Origin: JANOXC01 sp031418215
GTDB lineage: Bacteria; Bacteroidota; Bacteroidia; AKYH767-A; OLB10
Length of the DNA: 14,640 nt
Reading direction: 5' to 3'
Assembly (NCBI GenBank): GCA_031418215.1
Contig: JANOXC010000031.1
Location: 1-14,640 of the forward strand
The notes below the pieces were generated by a model, which ran no database searches, was not told the origin of the DNA, and worked only from the letters and a program-made list of their open reading frames with translations. This document shows, piece by piece, positions 14,094 through 14,640 of the stretch. Both the position numbers and the translations under genes were made by a program. Position 1 is the first letter of the stretch. Every line of letters starts with the position of its first letter.

Positions 14094-14640
14094 TTGATAA
14101 CAAAAAAGAATAGACAACCCCCTAAAAATAAACTCACCAGGTTTTGGAAAATACTTGGACCCGGACTTATCACGGGTGCCAGCGACGATGATCCTTCCGG
14201 TATAGCCACTTATTCGCAGGCCGGTGCAAAATTCGGACTTACTACATTATGGGTAGCCATTGTATCCTATCCTTTGATGTATGTAATACAAGAGATGTGC
14301 GCCCGTATCGGTATTGTTACTAACAGAGGTCTTGCAGGGGTTGTAAAGGATCATTATCCCAAATGGGTTTTATATATATTGCTTATTTTCAGTTGTCCGG
14401 CCATTGTTTTGAATATTGCCGCAGACATTGCTGGTATGGGAGCGGTCGCCAACCTAATCTTTCCTACAATTCCGTCTCCCTTTTTTAGTATTGCCTTTAC
14501 CGCAGTTTTACTGTTTGCCATGATAAAATTATCTTATCATCGGCTTGCATCAATCATGAAATATCTTTGTCTGGTGTTGCTTGTTTACCTTGTTGTACCG
14601 TTTTTATTTAAACAAGACATTAAACAAATTTTACTTTCCA
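14094..14640 (+). CDS. NRAMP-related divalent metal transporter (5' part, cut by window edge)
   Basis: The frame is open from the TTG at 14094 to the window end (182 codons). It encodes a basic N-terminus, then the first membrane helix motif LGPGLITGASDDDPSGIATYSQAGA and at least three further helices. This is the NRAMP superfamily, but of the branch that has DPSG where classical MntH/NRAMP proteins have the metal-binding DPGN. Metal choice may therefore differ. Full members are about 400-420 residues. No ATG lies between the upstream in-frame stop (14016-14018) and the conserved helix 1, so a non-ATG start is needed. TTG at 14094 gives a normal-length N-terminus. There is no visible promoter or terminator before it, so it may be read through from the ABC operon. 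Confidence 0.85.
   Translation, partial: MITKKNRQPPKNKLTRFWKILGPGLITGASDDDPSGIATYSQAGAKFGLTTLWVAIVSYPLMYVIQEMCARIGIVTNRGLAGVVKDHYPKWVLYILLIFSCPAIVLNIAADIAGMGAVANLIFPTIPSPFFSIAFTAVLLFAMIKLSYHRLASIMKYLCLVLLVYLVVPFLFKQDIKQILLS

Overview
The window most likely comes from a member of the Bacteroidota. It is AT-rich, gene starts lack clear Shine-Dalgarno sequences, several genes have the TAnnTTTG promoter element typical of that phylum, and the nitrous-oxide reductase is of the Sec/lipoprotein (clade II) type common there. I cannot fix the genus from the sequence alone.

Layout. Positions 176-3027 (+ strand) carry a DUF6629-like membrane protein, an AI-2E/PerM-family permease, a thioredoxin and an OsmC/Ohr-family protein. 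Positions 3036-9330 (- strand, reading right to left) are a compact nitrous-oxide respiration operon: c-type cytochrome lipoprotein, nosZ, a membrane protein with a NosL domain fused at its C-terminus, nosD, nosF and nosY. The last three are tightly coupled (11 bp gap, 4 bp overlap, 17 bp overlap). A 663 bp non-coding stretch follows, then on the + strand a fasciclin-domain lipoprotein (9994-10581) with a strong intrinsic terminator. A three-gene ABC export operon follows (adaptor, permease, ATPase; DevBCA-like order, 10987-14018). The 5' part of an NRAMP-related metal transporter runs off the right edge.

How the genes work together. The cytochrome probably feeds electrons to NosZ, which reduces N2O to N2 in the periplasm. 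NosD, NosF, NosY and NosL supply and mature the copper centres. nosR, nosX, nosG and nosH are not in the window. The regulatory layer is the most interesting part. I found four 14-bp inverted repeats with the TGAT-N4-ATCA core of FNR/DNR-type regulators: two upstream of the nos operon, one upstream of the fasciclin gene and one upstream of thioredoxin. Their distance from a TAnnTTTG-like box is about 36 bp (proximal sites) or 58 bp (distal sites), as expected for class II and class I activator positions. This suggests one oxygen/NO-responsive regulon that includes the fasciclin lipoprotein and perhaps the thioredoxin/OsmC pair.

Other items: a family of 7-bp tandem repeat arrays at three intergenic places, an in-frame NosL fusion with an internal lipobox-like remnant, a hairpin between nosZ and the NosL fusion gene, and a candidate operator over the export operon's promoter. 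I see no IS element, CRISPR array, tRNA or rRNA.
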